A stretch of 64,000 bases of DNA from Corynebacterium uropygiale (GCF_021568315.1 NZ_JAKGSI010000002.1:372001-436000), one strand, 5' to 3'. Counted from the stretch's first letter, positions 9,377-19,300 are shown. Numbers and translations are program-made. The notes: generated by a model not told the origin, from the sequence alone.

Positions 9377-10921
9377 CTAGGGACGACGCCATGTGCGGCC
9401 GTGGCGGGCGACCATCCGGTCGGCGGACTCGGGGCCCCAGGTGCCGGCGGCGTAGTCGTCGGGGCGGCCGGATTCTGCCCAGTAGCGCAAGATGGGGTCG
9501 AGGATCGCCCAGCTGAGCTCCACCTCCTCGTTGGTGGGGAAGAGGCTGGACTCGTCGAGAAGGGCGTCGAGGATGAGGCGCTCGTAGGCCTCCGGGGACT
9601 GCTCGGTGAAGGCCTCCGCGTAGGAGAAGTCCATGTTGACGTCGCGGACCTCCATCGCAGAGCCTGGCACCTTGGAGCCGAAGCGCATGAGGACGCCCTC
9701 GTCCGGCTGGACGCGGATGACCACGGCGTTATTGCCGAGCGCCGCCGTGCCCGTGTTCCCAAAGGGCTGGTGCGGGGCCTCCTTAAAGACGAGGGCGATC
9801 TCCGTCACCCGGCGGCCCAGCCGCTTGCCCGTGCGCAGGTAGAAGGGCACCCCTGCCCAGCGGCGGGAGGCGATCTCCAGGGTGCAGGCGGCGAAGGTCT
9901 CGGTGGTGGACTCGGGATCAAAGCCCTCCTCGTCCCGCAGCCCGCACACCTTCTGCGAGCCCTGCCAGCCCTCGGTGTACTGGCCGCGGGCGGTCGTCAG
10001 CTCGAAGGGTTCGACGGCGCGGGTGGCGCGCAGCACCTTGATCTTCTCTGCCTGGAGCTCGGCGGGGGAGAAGCTGATGGGCTCCTCCATCGCGACGAGG
10101 GCCAGGAGCTGGAGCAGGTGATTCTGGATGACGTCCCGGGCGGCGCCAATGCCGTCGTAGTAGCCGGCCCGGCCGCCCAGCCCGATGTCCTCTGCCATCG
10201 TGATCTGGACGTGGTCGATGTAGTTGGCGTTCCACAGTGGCTCGAAGAGCTGGTTGGCAAAGCGCAGCGCGAGGATATTCTGCACCGTCTCCTTGCCCAG
10301 GTAGTGGTCGATGCGGTACACCGACTCCTCCGGGAAGACGGAGTTCACCACGCGGTTGAGCTTGCGGGCGCTCTTCTGGTCGCTGCCGAAAGGCTTCTCG
10401 ATGATGACGCGGCGCCAGGATCCCGCCTCCGCATGCGCGAGGCCGGAGCGCTCCAGCTGGTGGCAGACGTCGGCGAAGAATCCCGGCGGGATGGAGAGGT
10501 AGAAGGCCCAGTTCCCCGCGGTGCCGCGGGTGGCGTCCATCTGGGAGACGGTCTCGGCGAGGCGATCAAAGGCCTCGTCATCGTCGAAGTTGCCGGAGAC
10601 AAAGAACAGACCGTCGGCGAAGCGCTTCCACACGGACTCGCGGAAGGTCGTCCGGGCGCGCTCCTTCACCGCGGAGAGGACGTAGTCGCGGAAATCCTCC
10701 GCCGACCAGTCCCGGCGCCCATAGCCAATGAGGCTGAAGCCCGGCGGGAGCAGGCCGCGATTCGCAAGGTCATAGAAGGCGGGGAGGAGCTTCTTGCGGG
10801 CGAGGTCCCCGGTCACGCCGAAGAGCACCATGCCCGAGGGGCCAGCAATGCGGGGTAAACGTTTGTCCTGCGGATCGCGGAGCGGATTTACCCACCGCTC
10901 CTCAGCTGCTGAATCAATCAA
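9377..10921 (-). CDS. zwf: Glucose-6-phosphate 1-dehydrogenase
   Basis: Catalyses the first oxidative step of the pentose phosphate pathway, making NADPH. The coenzyme motif GVTGDLARKKL and the active-site RIDHYLGKE are present. The C terminus HGRTWRRP matches corynebacterial Zwf. The start is uncertain. The frame opens at ATG 10954 without a ribosome site. TTG 10921, preceded by AAGG, gives 514 residues, the C. glutamicum length, and places the conserved WxNPLRDPxDKRLPRI block correctly. It is the third gene of tkt-tal-zwf-opcA-pgl, with OpcA downstream as its partner. Confidence 0.93.
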   Translation of the reverse strand: MIDSAAEERWVNPLRDPQDKRLPRIAGPSGMVLFGVTGDLARKKLLPAFYDLANRGLLPPGFSLIGYGRRDWSAEDFRDYVLSAVKERARTTFRESVWKRFADGLFFVSGNFDDDEAFDRLAETVSQMDATRGTAGNWAFYLSIPPGFFADVCHQLERSGLAHAEAGSWRRVIIEKPFGSDQKSARKLNRVVNSVFPEESVYRIDHYLGKETVQNILALRFANQLFEPLWNANYIDHVQITMAEDIGLGGRAGYYDGIGAARDVIQNHLLQLLALVAMEEPISFSPAELQAEKIKVLRATRAVEPFELTTARGQYTEGWQGSQKVCGLRDEEGFDPESTTETFAACTLEIASRRWAGVPFYLRTGKRLGRRVTEIALVFKEAPHQPFGNTGTAALGNNAVVIRVQPDEGVLMRFGSKVPGSAMEVRDVNMDFSYAEAFTEQSPEAYERLILDALLDESSLFPTNEEVELSWAILDPILRYWAESGRPDDYAAGTWGPESADRMVARHGRTWRRP

Positions 10922-10990
10922 GAAAAGCACCTTCGTTGCTGAACGTATAAACATGTGGCCACGCGGGGTCGTTCACTGAGAATACCGAAA

Positions 10991-11035
10991 GCGCGGAGCG
11001 GGGAAGAAGTCGGTGTGACTTTTCCCGCTCCGCGC
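10991..11035 (-). other. Long intercistronic hairpin between tal and zwf
   Basis: GCGCGGAGCGGG at 10991-11002 pairs with CCCGCTCCGCGC at 11024-11035. Inside it an AAGTC/GACTT stem-loop can also form. In the minus-strand transcript the hairpin is followed by only three U residues. It may act as a partial terminator or RNA processing site lowering zwf-opcA-pgl relative to tkt-tal. Confidence 0.6.
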
Positions 11036-11055
11036 GAGGCTCTGTGACAGGGCGT

Positions 11056-12138
11056 TTAGAGGCGCTCAGCCATGGAAGTGAGGAGCTCGGACCAGGCGGT
11101 CACGAACTTATCCACCCCTTCCTTCTCCAGGACGGCGAAGACATCCTCGGTGTCCACGCCGACGTTCAGCAGGTCGGCAAAGAGCTGCTCATCCTCCTGC
11201 TCATGCCCGGTGAGGGTCTCGCCGTGGAGGCCGCCCTCGCGGAGAACCGCGTCGATGGTGGCCTCGGGCATAGTGTTGACGGTGTCCGGGCCCGCCAGCT
11301 CCGTGACGTAGAGGCCGGCGGGGTAGTCCGGGTTCTTCACACCCGTCGAGGCCCACAGCGGGCGCTGAACGTTGGCACCCTCGGGGAGCTCGCCCTCGCC
11401 GAAGGCCTCGCGGAACACGGCGTAGGCGCGGCGTGCGTTGGCCACGCCGGCCCGGCCCCGCAGGGCGAGGGCCTCGGGTGTTCCGATCTCCTCGAGGCGG
11501 CGGTCCACCTCCGTGTCGAGCCGGGAGACGAAGAACGATGCGACGGAGTGGATGGTGGAGACGTCGAGCCCCGCCTCCGCGGCGCGGCGGATGCCCTCCT
11601 TGTAGGCGGCGATGACCGCACGGTAGCGAGCCACCGAGAAGATGAGGGTGACGTTGACGCTGATGCCCTCAGCCAGCGCATCCGTGATAGCTGGGAGGGA
11701 CTCCTCCGTGGCCGGGATCTTGATCATGACGTTGGGCCGATCGACCTTGCGCCACAGCTCCCGGGCCTGGGTGAGGGTGGCCTCGCGGTGCTCGGAGAGT
11801 CGCGGATCCACCTCGATGCTCACCCGGCCGTCGCGTCCCTCGGTGGAGTCGTAGAGCTCGCGGAACGTGTCGCAGGCCTGGCGGACGTCCTCCACGGACA
11901 TGGCGTAGACGGCCTCGTCGACCTTCGTGCCCGCCTTCTTGAGCTCCTCAATCTGCTCGTCATAGGCGGTGCCGGCGCTCATCGCGGCGGCGAAGATCGC
12001 CGGGTTCGTTGTCACGCCGACGACGCCCTTCTCCCGGATCACCTCCTCGAGGTTCCCCGTGGCGATGCGCTCCCGGGACAGATCGTCCAGCCACGTGGAC
12101 GTGCCGAGTGCCGCCAGTTGATCGATGGCATGGCTCAT
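11056..12138 (-). CDS. tal: Transaldolase
   Basis: Transfers a dihydroxyacetone unit in the non-oxidative pentose phosphate pathway. The product is 360 residues, the long actinobacterial type. The N-terminal STWLDDLSRERI and GVTTNPAIF motifs are family hallmarks. The Schiff-base lysine lies in VMIKIPATEE. ATG 12138 starts 2 bases after the tkt stop, indicating tight translational coupling. A 101-base gap with a long hairpin separates it from zwf. Confidence 0.97.
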   Translation of the reverse strand: MSHAIDQLAALGTSTWLDDLSRERIATGNLEEVIREKGVVGVTTNPAIFAAAMSAGTAYDEQIEELKKAGTKVDEAVYAMSVEDVRQACDTFRELYDSTEGRDGRVSIEVDPRLSEHREATLTQARELWRKVDRPNVMIKIPATEESLPAITDALAEGISVNVTLIFSVARYRAVIAAYKEGIRRAAEAGLDVSTIHSVASFFVSRLDTEVDRRLEEIGTPEALALRGRAGVANARRAYAVFREAFGEGELPEGANVQRPLWASTGVKNPDYPAGLYVTELAGPDTVNTMPEATIDAVLREGGLHGETLTGHEQEDEQLFADLLNVGVDTEDVFAVLEKEGVDKFVTAWSELLTSMAERL

Positions 12139-12140
12139 GA

Positions 12141-14237
12141 TTACTTCCCTTCCAGGGCCTCGTGGGCCGCGGCGATGACGGCATCGGTGGTGATGCCGAA
12201 TTCACGGAACAACGTCTGGTAGTCGGCGGAGGCGCCGAAGTGCTCGATCGACACCGGCTTGCCGTGGGTACCCAGCCAGCGGTACCACGGCGTCGCGAGG
12301 CCAGCCTCCACGGAGACGCGGGCGCTCACCTCGGGCGGGAGGACCTCATCGATGTACTCCTGGTCCTGCTCCTCGAACCAATCGAGGCAGGGGACGGACA
12401 CAACTCGCGTCCCGACGCCGTTCTTCTCCATCTCCGCTGCTGCCTCGACGGCCAGCTGTACCTCAGAGCCGGAGGCCATGATGATGAGCTCGGGCGTCTC
12501 CGTGGAGGACTCGACGAGGACATAGGCGCCGCGGGCCACCCCGGCGTCCGCCTTCTCTTTGGTCCCTTCGAGGACGGGGACGTTCTGGCGGGTGAGCGCC
12601 AGGCCCTTCGGGCCCTCCTTGTAGAGCAGGGCGTGCTTCCACGCGGCGGCGGTCTCGTTGGCGTCCGCGGGGCGGAGCATGGAGAGGTTCGGGATCGCGC
12701 GCAGGGCGGTGAGCTGCTCGATCGGCTGGTGAGTCGGGCCATCCTCGCCGAGTCCGATGGAGTCGTGGGTCCACACGTAGTAGGCGTCGGTGCCCTGGAG
12801 GGCGGCGAGACGCACCGCCGGGCGCATGTACTCCGAGAAGATGAGGAAGGTGCCACCGTACGGGCGGGTGCCCCCGTGGAGGGCGATGCCGTTCATGATG
12901 GCGCCCATAGCGTGCTCACGGATACCGAAGTGCAGGTTGCGGCCATAGGGGTCAGCGCGCCAGGTATCGGTGGAGATGCTGGCCGGGCCGAAGGAGGTCT
13001 CTCCCTTAATCACGGTGTTGTTGGAGCCGGCGAGGTCAGCCGAGCCACCCCAGAGCTCGGGCAGCTTCGCGGCAAGCGCCTGGAGCACGGCCTCGGAAGC
13101 CTTCCGGGTTGCCACGCCCTTGGGGTCCGGGTCCCAGCTCGGCAGCTCGTCCGCGAAGTCGGCGGGAAGCTCGCGGGCCTCGAGGCGGCGGTGCAACTCG
13201 GCGCGCTGCGGGTTGCGCGCGGCCCAGTCGTCGTACTTCTTTTGCCACTCGGCGTGGGCCTCGGCGCCGCGCTCCTGGAGCTTGCGGGTGTGCGCGAGGA
13301 CCTCCTCGGAGACCTCAAAGGTCTTCTGCGGGTCGAAGCCGAGGACCTCCTTGATGGCGGCGACCTCCTCCTCGCCGAGCGCCGCGCCGTGGGAGGCGCC
13401 GGTGTTCATGAGGTTCGGGGCGGGGTAGGCGATGACGGTGCGCATGCGGATGAAGGTCGGGCGCTCGGTGTCGGCCTTGGCCTCGGCGATCGCGGCCTCG
13501 ATGGCCTCGATGTTCTCGCCGCCGTCGATTTCGATGGTCTGCCAGCCATAGGCGCGGTAGCGCGCGACGACGTCCTCGGTGAACGCGATCTGGGTGTTGT
13601 CCTCGATGGAGATGCGGTTATCGTCCCAGAAGACGATGAGGTTGCCCAGCTGCTGCGTGCCGGCCAGGGAGGAGGCTTCCGCGGTCACGCCCTCCTCGAT
13701 GTCTCCATCCGAGGCGATGACGTAGATGTAGTGGTCAAAGGGGGATTCGCCGGCGGGGGCGGAGGGATCGAAGAGGCCGCGCTCCCGACGAGCGGCCATG
13801 GCCATGCCGACGGCGGACGCCAGACCCTGGCCGAGGGGGCCCGTCGTGATCTCGACGCCCTTGGTGTGGCGGTACTCGGGGTGGCCCGGGGTGAGCGAGC
13901 CCCACGTGCGGAGCTTCTGAATGTCCTCGAGCTCCAGGCCGAAACCGCCGAGGAAGAGCTGAATGTACTGGGTGAGCGAGGAGTGCCCACAGGAGAGAAT
14001 GAAGCGATCGCGGCCCGCCCAGTTGGTGTCCTGCGGATCGTGGACGAGCGCCCGCTGGTAGAGGGTGTAGGCAAGAGGCGCGAGGCTCATCGCCGTGCCG
14101 GGGTGGCCGGAGCCGCACTTCTGGACGGCGTCAGCAGCCAGGACTCGAACGGTGTCGACAGCGCGGGTGTCGAGGTCTGTCCATCCCTCGGGGTAGCTGG
14201 CTTGGGTCAGGGCCTCAAGTTCAGGTGCCAACGTCAC
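12141..14237 (-). CDS. tkt: Transketolase
   Basis: Thiamine-diphosphate enzyme moving two-carbon units between pentose phosphate and glycolytic sugars. The product is 698 residues, full length. It shows the N-terminal GHPGTAMSLAP, the thiamine-binding SDGDIEEGVTAEA-like motif, and the catalytic HDSIGLGEDGPTHQP block. The GTG start at 14237 follows GAGGTAAG. It is first gene of the minus-strand pentose phosphate operon and diverges from ctaB. Confidence 0.97.
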   Translation of the reverse strand: MTLAPELEALTQASYPEGWTDLDTRAVDTVRVLAADAVQKCGSGHPGTAMSLAPLAYTLYQRALVHDPQDTNWAGRDRFILSCGHSSLTQYIQLFLGGFGLELEDIQKLRTWGSLTPGHPEYRHTKGVEITTGPLGQGLASAVGMAMAARRERGLFDPSAPAGESPFDHYIYVIASDGDIEEGVTAEASSLAGTQQLGNLIVFWDDNRISIEDNTQIAFTEDVVARYRAYGWQTIEIDGGENIEAIEAAIAEAKADTERPTFIRMRTVIAYPAPNLMNTGASHGAALGEEEVAAIKEVLGFDPQKTFEVSEEVLAHTRKLQERGAEAHAEWQKKYDDWAARNPQRAELHRRLEARELPADFADELPSWDPDPKGVATRKASEAVLQALAAKLPELWGGSADLAGSNNTVIKGETSFGPASISTDTWRADPYGRNLHFGIREHAMGAIMNGIALHGGTRPYGGTFLIFSEYMRPAVRLAALQGTDAYYVWTHDSIGLGEDGPTHQPIEQLTALRAIPNLSMLRPADANETAAAWKHALLYKEGPKGLALTRQNVPVLEGTKEKADAGVARGAYVLVESSTETPELIIMASGSEVQLAVEAAAEMEKNGVGTRVVSVPCLDWFEEQDQEYIDEVLPPEVSARVSVEAGLATPWYRWLGTHGKPVSIEHFGASADYQTLFREFGITTDAVIAAAHEALEGK

Positions 14238-14545
14238 AGCGTCTTACCTCACTTCATTGTTGATCTATGACTTCATGCGGAGACAGCACGGAGTGTTCCG
14301 CAGTTATACCGTCTCCTACTGTAGTGTTTTTCACGCCTTCTGAGGGAAAGCTCCGGGTGGGCGGGAGCGGAGCCCGCGCAGGGAAGGGGGCGGGTGGTTG
14401 TTGACGCGTCGGCTCAGTGGACTAGCATAGTGGGGCCATGGTTTTCATCCTGGACCCTCTCTACCGTCGGGTCTCCGGGATCACCCATGGCTGACCTGTA
14501 GAGACGCTCGAGTACCGCACCATTTGTTGTTGGAGGACACCACCC
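14238..14545. promoter_or_regulatory. Divergent tkt/ctaB promoter region
   Basis: These 308 bases contain no gene. For ctaB, TTGACG at 14401-14406 and TAGCAT at 14423-14428 are spaced 16 bases, a plausible sigma-A promoter, and GGAGG lies about 10 bases before the TTG start. For tkt, TATAAC (14308-14303, minus strand) is a candidate -10. I recognise no specific operator. Confidence 0.45.
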
Positions 14546-15478
14546 TTGGAGACCATCAAGGCTTATATAGCGCTGACCAAGCCGAGGGTTATCGAACTTC
14601 TCCTGGTGGCCACCATCCCCGCGATGCTGCAGGCAGAGCGTGGGGAAAATAACATCGTGAGAATCCTCCTCACTCTCGTGGGAGGTTGGATGGGTGCGGC
14701 CGCCGCGAACACCTTCAACATGGTCGCGGACTCGGACATTGACCAGAAGATGGGGCGCACCCGCGCGAGGCCGCTCGTGCGCAAGAAGGTCTCGACGAAG
14801 CAGGCCGCCATCTTCGCCTGGGTGCTCACCATTCTCAGCTTCCTGTGGCTCTGGCTCCTCTGCGGCTCGTTGACGGCGGCGATCTTCGTCATGATCACCA
14901 TCGTCTTTTACATCTTCGTCTACACGAAGTGGCTCAAGCGGCGCACCGCGATGAACATCGTGTGGGGTGGGGCAGCAGGCTGCATGCCCGTCCTCGTGGG
15001 CTGGGCCGTCATCGTCGATAACCTCCCCGAGGGAGCTCCCGCCCAGTGGTGGCAGGCCGTGGTGATGTTCCTCATCATCTTCTTCTGGACCCCGCCGCAC
15101 ACGTGGGCGCTGGCCATGAAGTACCGCGAGGACTATGAGCGCGCCGGCGTCCCCATGCTGCCGGTGGTGCGCACCCCGGCGGAGGTAACCCGGCAGATCG
15201 TCTGGTACACGGTGGGCACGGTCATCGTCACCCTTCTGCTTATTCCGGCAACCTCCTACATTTACGCGGTCGTGGCCCTGGCCGGCGGCCTGTGGTTCCT
15301 CATCATGGCGATCCACCTGCACCGGGGTGTCGTCGCCGGAGGAAACGTCAAGCCCCTCAAGCTGTTCATCCTGTCGAACAACTACCTGGCCCTCATCTTC
15401 CTGGCCCTGGCCTTGGACGCCGTGCTTGGTCTCCCGACCATCGGGGAAACCCTCGGCTTCAGCGTTCCGCTGCCCTAG
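14546..15478 (+). CDS. ctaB: Protoheme IX farnesyltransferase (heme O synthase)
   Basis: Membrane prenyltransferase that adds farnesyl to heme b to make heme O for cytochrome aa3 oxidase. The product is 310 residues, with an N terminus reading [18 protein letters not shown]. The first aspartate-rich motif [20 protein letters not shown] is present, as is [12 protein letters not shown]. About eight to nine hydrophobic segments are visible. Translation from TTG 14546 behind GGAGG is the earliest start. Its stop overlaps the convergent quinone reductase gene by 4 bases (CTAG). Confidence 0.96.
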   Translation: METIKAYIALTKPRVIELLLVATIPAMLQAERGENNIVRILLTLVGGWMGAAAANTFNMVADSDIDQKMGRTRARPLVRKKVSTKQAAIFAWVLTILSFLWLWLLCGSLTAAIFVMITIVFYIFVYTKWLKRRTAMNIVWGGAAGCMPVLVGWAVIVDNLPEGAPAQWWQAVVMFLIIFFWTPPHTWALAMKYREDYERAGVPMLPVVRTPAEVTRQIVWYTVGTVIVTLLLIPATSYIYAVVALAGGLWFLIMAIHLHRGVVAGGNVKPLKLFILSNNYLALIFLALALDAVLGLPTIGETLGFSVPLP

Positions 15479-16452
15479 GAGCCCTCGACGGCGGGGATGT
15501 CGAGCACCACGGAACCCGTCGTCGCGCGGGCCTGGAGATCCCGGTGCGCCTTCTCCGCCTCGGCGAGGGGGTAGGCGGCACCCACCCGAATCGACACGGT
15601 CCCCTCGGATACGAGCTGGGTGACGGCCTGGGCCCTCATGCGATACTCCCCGGGCTCGCTCGTCCAGCCGTCCATCGAGGGGCGGGTGAGGAAGAGGGAG
15701 CCGTGGCTATTGAGCACCTGGGGATCCACGGGCTCGACGGGCCCCGACGCCGCGCCGAACAGGCACACGATCCCCCGGCCGCGGACGGAGGCGAGGGACT
15801 GCTCGAAGGTGTCCCGGCCCACCCCGTCGTAGGCAATATCCACCCCGACGCCTTCGGTGGCGTCACGGACCTCGTCGGCAAGGTGGGGCGAATAGCGCAG
15901 AACCTCGGCGGCCCCGGCCTCGCGGGCGAGCGCCTCCTTCTCATCCGTCGAGACGACGGAGATGACCCGCGCCCCCTTCGCTGCGGCCATCTGGGTGAGG
16001 ATGAGCCCGACGCCCCCGGCCCCCGCGGTGAGCAGGCAGGTGTCTCCCTCCTGGAGATCCTTCACCCCATAGCAGAGATAATGCGCCGTGATGCCCTGGA
16101 GCAGCATGGAGGCGGCAACGTGGAGGTCGATCCCTTCCGGCACGGCGACGAGGAGATCGCGGGGCACGGAGGCGTACTGGGCATAGGAGCCGAGCGGGCC
16201 GCTCCAGGCGACAAGAGTGCCCTCCGCAATCTCTCCCCGCGGATCGTGGGCAACGCGGCCGACGCCCTCCTTGCCAGGCACGAAGGGAAGGGTGGTCGGG
16301 TAGATGCCTTCGCGGAAGTAGGTGTCGATATAGTTGATCCCCGCCACGAGGACCTCAACGAGAACGTCGTTCTCAGAGGGCTCGGGAACGGGGATGTCAG
16401 TGTAGTGGAGGACGTCGGGTCCGCCGGTCTGTGTGATCTGGATAGCCTTCAT
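15475..16452 (-). CDS. qor: Quinone oxidoreductase (zinc-free MDR family)
   Basis: NADPH-dependent medium-chain reductase, probably reducing quinones in the cytosol. The product is 325 residues. It starts [15 protein letters not shown], and the Rossmann motif [14 protein letters not shown] lies in the middle. The catalytic-zinc ligands of alcohol dehydrogenases are absent, as in quinone reductases. A GTG upstream at 16479 would overlap ctaA. I prefer ATG 16452 because it matches the family N terminus and follows a TAGCCT -10 box at 7 bases. It lies between ctaB and ctaA as in other corynebacteria. Confidence 0.9.
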   Translation of the reverse strand: MKAIQITQTGGPDVLHYTDIPVPEPSENDVLVEVLVAGINYIDTYFREGIYPTTLPFVPGKEGVGRVAHDPRGEIAEGTLVAWSGPLGSYAQYASVPRDLLVAVPEGIDLHVAASMLLQGITAHYLCYGVKDLQEGDTCLLTAGAGGVGLILTQMAAAKGARVISVVSTDEKEALAREAGAAEVLRYSPHLADEVRDATEGVGVDIAYDGVGRDTFEQSLASVRGRGIVCLFGAASGPVEPVDPQVLNSHGSLFLTRPSMDGWTSEPGEYRMRAQAVTQLVSEGTVSIRVGAAYPLAEAEKAHRDLQARATTGSVVLDIPAVEGS

Positions 16453-16459
16453 GGCTCCC

Positions 16460-16465
16460 AGGCTA
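16460..16465 (-). promoter_or_regulatory. qor -10 box (leaderless)
   Basis: TAGCCT on the minus strand ends 7 bases before ATG 16452, predicting a transcript that begins at or next to the start codon. It overlaps the ctaA stop region. Confidence 0.4.
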
Positions 16466-17479
16466 GCGAAGTCGCTCACCCTCCGGGGAACCTGTGACCG
16501 TCGCCAGGCCGCCGACGCGGCGGAATCCCGCAGCGTAGAGGAAGCCGGCTACCGCCACAACCACCGAGCTCATGAGGATGTGGAAGGGGACCGTCCAGCG
16601 CGGCACACCCAGGCGGAACTGCATGATGCCAATCGCCCCCTGAATGAGGATGCAGAGGATGAGGCAGATGCCGAAGGTACGGGCCTCCGAGGTGGCCTTC
16701 TTCATGAAGAGGATGGCCACGAGGATGATCGTCAGCGCCAGGTAGGTGTACATGCAGTAGGCGTGAATGTGGGCCATGAGGCTGATGTCGACGTCGAGGC
16801 GCCCCTCGAGACCGATGGTGTCATCACCGGAGTGGACGCCCGCGCCCGTCACCATCGTGCCGGTCACCAGGACCACCGAGAGCGCAATCGCCGAGATCAC
16901 CGTGAACCAGCGCACGATAGACGGATAGGTGCGTTCGGGAATGCCGTCGTCGAGCTGGGTGATCCTGAGATAGAGGATCGCGGCGACCCAGACCAGCACC
17001 ATCGAGGGGAGGAAGTGCAAAGCCACGGCCCACCACGCAAGGTTGAGCCACACGGAGATACCACCGATGATCGCCTGGACCACGACGCCAGCGAGGGAAA
17101 TCCAGCCCAGGATCATGAGTTCGTCACGACGGCGCGCCCGCCACAGGGCAACGATGAGCGCCACCGCCGCCGCGGCGAGGACGAAGGTGAGGAGTCGGTT
17201 GCCGAACTCGATAAGCTGGTGAATCCACGGGGTGGCACCGGCCTGAGGAACGAGGGAACCGGGGTGGCACTCGGGCCAGGTGGGGCAACCCAAGCCAGAG
17301 GAGGTCACACGCACCGTTGCACCGGTGCCCGTGATCCCACCCTGGCAGAGGAGGAGGATGAGAGCGAGACGACGCTGAGTCGTCAGCGTCGGAGCCGGGC
17401 GCTTCTTCTTTTTCGTATCCGAGCCAGCAGTACTCGGATTACGCTCGGCTCGATCATCGGAGGAAGTCGAGGTAGTCAC
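16463..17479 (-). CDS. ctaA: Heme A synthase
   Basis: Converts heme O to heme A in the cytoplasmic membrane for cytochrome aa3. The product is 338 residues with about eight transmembrane helices. Heme-ligand histidines are visible in IHQLIEFGNR, ALHFLP and MAHIHAY. The CysxxxxxxCys pair (GLGCPTWPECHP) in the first external loop is conserved in the Gram-positive type. GTG 17479 is chosen because TAGGGT ends 7 bases upstream and no ribosome site precedes the earlier ATG at 17500. The N-terminal 35 residues are Ser/Thr/Lys-rich and cytoplasmic. Confidence 0.94.
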   Translation of the reverse strand: MTTSTSSDDRAERNPSTAGSDTKKKKRPAPTLTTQRRLALILLLCQGGITGTGATVRVTSSGLGCPTWPECHPGSLVPQAGATPWIHQLIEFGNRLLTFVLAAAAVALIVALWRARRRDELMILGWISLAGVVVQAIIGGISVWLNLAWWAVALHFLPSMVLVWVAAILYLRITQLDDGIPERTYPSIVRWFTVISAIALSVVLVTGTMVTGAGVHSGDDTIGLEGRLDVDISLMAHIHAYCMYTYLALTIILVAILFMKKATSEARTFGICLILCILIQGAIGIMQFRLGVPRWTVPFHILMSSVVVAVAGFLYAAGFRRVGGLATVTGSPEGERLR

Positions 17480-17486
17480 GGGTTCC

Positions 17487-17492
17487 ACCCTA
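17487..17492 (-). promoter_or_regulatory. ctaA -10 box (leaderless)
   Basis: TAGGGT on the minus strand ends 7 bases before GTG 17479. This fits a leaderless ctaA transcript and sets the start codon. Confidence 0.55.
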
Positions 17493-17547
17493 GTCGGCAC
17501 CTACGGGGAAGTCAGATCACCGCCGAGCGTGCCGTGCATGGTCCGGG

Positions 17548-18327
17548 TCACTTTCCTTCGCTGCTGAAGCTAAACCACCGCTGCGCTGCAGAAATGCCGA
17601 GGATCGCCCAGATGAGGAGGATACAGAGCTGCCAGCCGGGGATGCCGCCTGCCAGCGCCACGTCGAGCCCGCTGGCCAGCGCGACGGAGGGGATGAGGTT
17701 CCACCATCCGGCGTCGGTCAAACCGACGTTGACGAGGACAAATCCTGCAGCGCCGAGAAGGAGGACCCACAGCAAGTTGGCCAGTCCGAGGACGAGCTCC
17801 GAGCTCAGCGTCCCGCCCATGAGCAGCCCGAGGGAGGTCATGGTGGCCACGCCAAGAACGAGGACGGGGATCGCGAGCAGGAGGCCGGATCCCGCCGGGT
17901 GCCAGCCGAGAAGCAGCGCGACGATGCTGAGGATGATGACCTGCAAGAGAGCCATCGCGATGACCGCGGTGATCTTTCCGAGGATGATGACCCAGGAGGG
18001 CACCCCCGAGGCGCCCGTGCGTTTGAGCGCGCCGTAGCGGCGATCGAAGGCGACGGAGATCGCCGGGCCGGTGAGGCCGGAACTCGTGATGGCCACCGCG
18101 AGGATCATGGGGACGAGGCGATCGAGGGGATGAGGGTCATTAATGAGCGGCAGGTGCGCCATGACCAGAAGGAGGCCCAGCGGGATGACGAGGCTGAGCA
18201 GCTGCTGCTCCCCGTGACGGATGAAGAGCTTCGTCTCGATCGTGCCCTGGGCCAGGATCATCCGGCCAAGAGGGGCGCGCTGGGGTGCTGGGCGGAAGGT
18301 TCCTGCGTCGAAATGCGTCGTGTCCAT
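17548..18327 (-). CDS. ABC-2 type transporter permease
   Basis: Integral membrane protein of 259 residues with about six hydrophobic helices, partner of the ATPase encoded just upstream. The family motif FDRRYGALKRTGASGVPSW between helices 2 and 3 is typical of ABC-2 export permeases. The substrate is unknown; the Mycobacterium counterpart region (Rv1457c-Rv1458c) is equally uncharacterised. Its ATG overlaps the ATPase stop by one base (TAATG), so the two are translationally coupled and follow mptB in one operon. Confidence 0.88.
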   Translation of the reverse strand: MDTTHFDAGTFRPAPQRAPLGRMILAQGTIETKLFIRHGEQQLLSLVIPLGLLLVMAHLPLINDPHPLDRLVPMILAVAITSSGLTGPAISVAFDRRYGALKRTGASGVPSWVIILGKITAVIAMALLQVIILSIVALLLGWHPAGSGLLLAIPVLVLGVATMTSLGLLMGGTLSSELVLGLANLLWVLLLGAAGFVLVNVGLTDAGWWNLIPSVALASGLDVALAGGIPGWQLCILLIWAILGISAAQRWFSFSSEGK

Positions 18328-19295
18328 TACTTCCTCATCTCTCGGCCGGTGAGCTCGAGGAAGACATCCTCGAGGTTCCGGCTTCCCGTCGTGAGCTCCC
18401 TCAGCACGATGTGGTGGCGGGCCAGATACGTCGTGAGGAGAACGAGGAGCTCCGGATGAATGCGGCCATCCAGGTGATAGGTGAGCGGCCGCGAAGCACT
18501 GAGTGTTACCTCATAGCCGCCACGGGCCAGGTCCTGCTCGCAGTCGGGAAGGTCTACGGCGGTGTCGGTCACGAACGTCATCCGAGAGACACCGTTGCTG
18601 CGCTGGGAGGTGAGCTCGGCGGGGGTTCCTTCCGCGACGATCCGCCCGCGATCGATGATGACCACGCGATCCGCCAGCGCCTCCGCCTCATCCATGAGGT
18701 GCGTGGTGACGATGACGGTCACCCCGTCGGCGCGCAGCTGCCCAATGAGCTTCCAGACGAGGAGACGGGACTGGGCGTCCATGCCGGCGGTCGGCTCGTC
18801 GAGAAAGACGAGCTCCGGCCGGCCGATGAGCGCGAGCGCGAGGGACAGCCGCTGCTGCTGGCCACCGGAGAGCCGGCGCCACGTCGTGCGGCGCTGCTTC
18901 GTGAGGCCGACGACGTCGAGGAGCCAGGCGGGATCGTGCGGATACGCGTGATAGGAGGCGGCAAGCCGCAGCATCTCTTCGACGCGGATGCCCGAGTAGG
19001 AGCCCCCACCCTGCAGCATGATGCCGATCCGCGAGCGGAGGCGGTCCGGTTCATCGCCGGGGCTGATCCCGAGCACCCGGATCTCACCGGCGCTCGGGGA
19101 GCTAAAGCCCTCGCACATCTCGATGGTGGTCGTCTTACCGGCGCCGTTGGGGCCGAGAAGCGCCATGACCTCGCCCCGGCCGACCTGGAGGTCAAGGCCG
19201 TTGACGACGGTCGTATCGCCAAACTTCTTGTACACCCCGCGAAGCTCAAGCGCCGGCCCGTGCGGCTCGGCTGATTCTGCAGCGTTGGTAGTCAC
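18327..19295 (-). CDS. ABC transporter ATP-binding protein
   Basis: Cytoplasmic ATPase of 322 residues. Walker A is GPNGAGKTT near residue 50, the signature LSGGQQQRLSLA near 150, Walker B LVFLDEPTAG, and the H-loop VTTHLMDEAE. A C-terminal extension of about 80 residues, as in DrrA/CcmA-like exporters, follows the core. GTG 19295 lies 5 bases after the mptB stop; the frame continues upstream into mptB but without a better start. It pairs with the downstream permease. Export of an envelope component is suggested by the neighbouring mannosyltransferase but not shown. Confidence 0.9.
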   Translation of the reverse strand: MTTNAAESAEPHGPALELRGVYKKFGDTTVVNGLDLQVGRGEVMALLGPNGAGKTTTIEMCEGFSSPSAGEIRVLGISPGDEPDRLRSRIGIMLQGGGSYSGIRVEEMLRLAASYHAYPHDPAWLLDVVGLTKQRRTTWRRLSGGQQQRLSLALALIGRPELVFLDEPTAGMDAQSRLLVWKLIGQLRADGVTVIVTTHLMDEAEALADRVVIIDRGRIVAEGTPAELTSQRSNGVSRMTFVTDTAVDLPDCEQDLARGGYEVTLSASRPLTYHLDGRIHPELLVLLTTYLARHHIVLRELTTGSRNLEDVFLELTGREMRK

Positions 19296-19300
19296 TTGGC

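Noticed and set aside
12162-14270. 702-codon open frame on the plus strand opposite tkt
   Set aside because: Rich in Gly, Arg, Asp, Leu and Val without motifs, and mirrors the codon pattern of transketolase.
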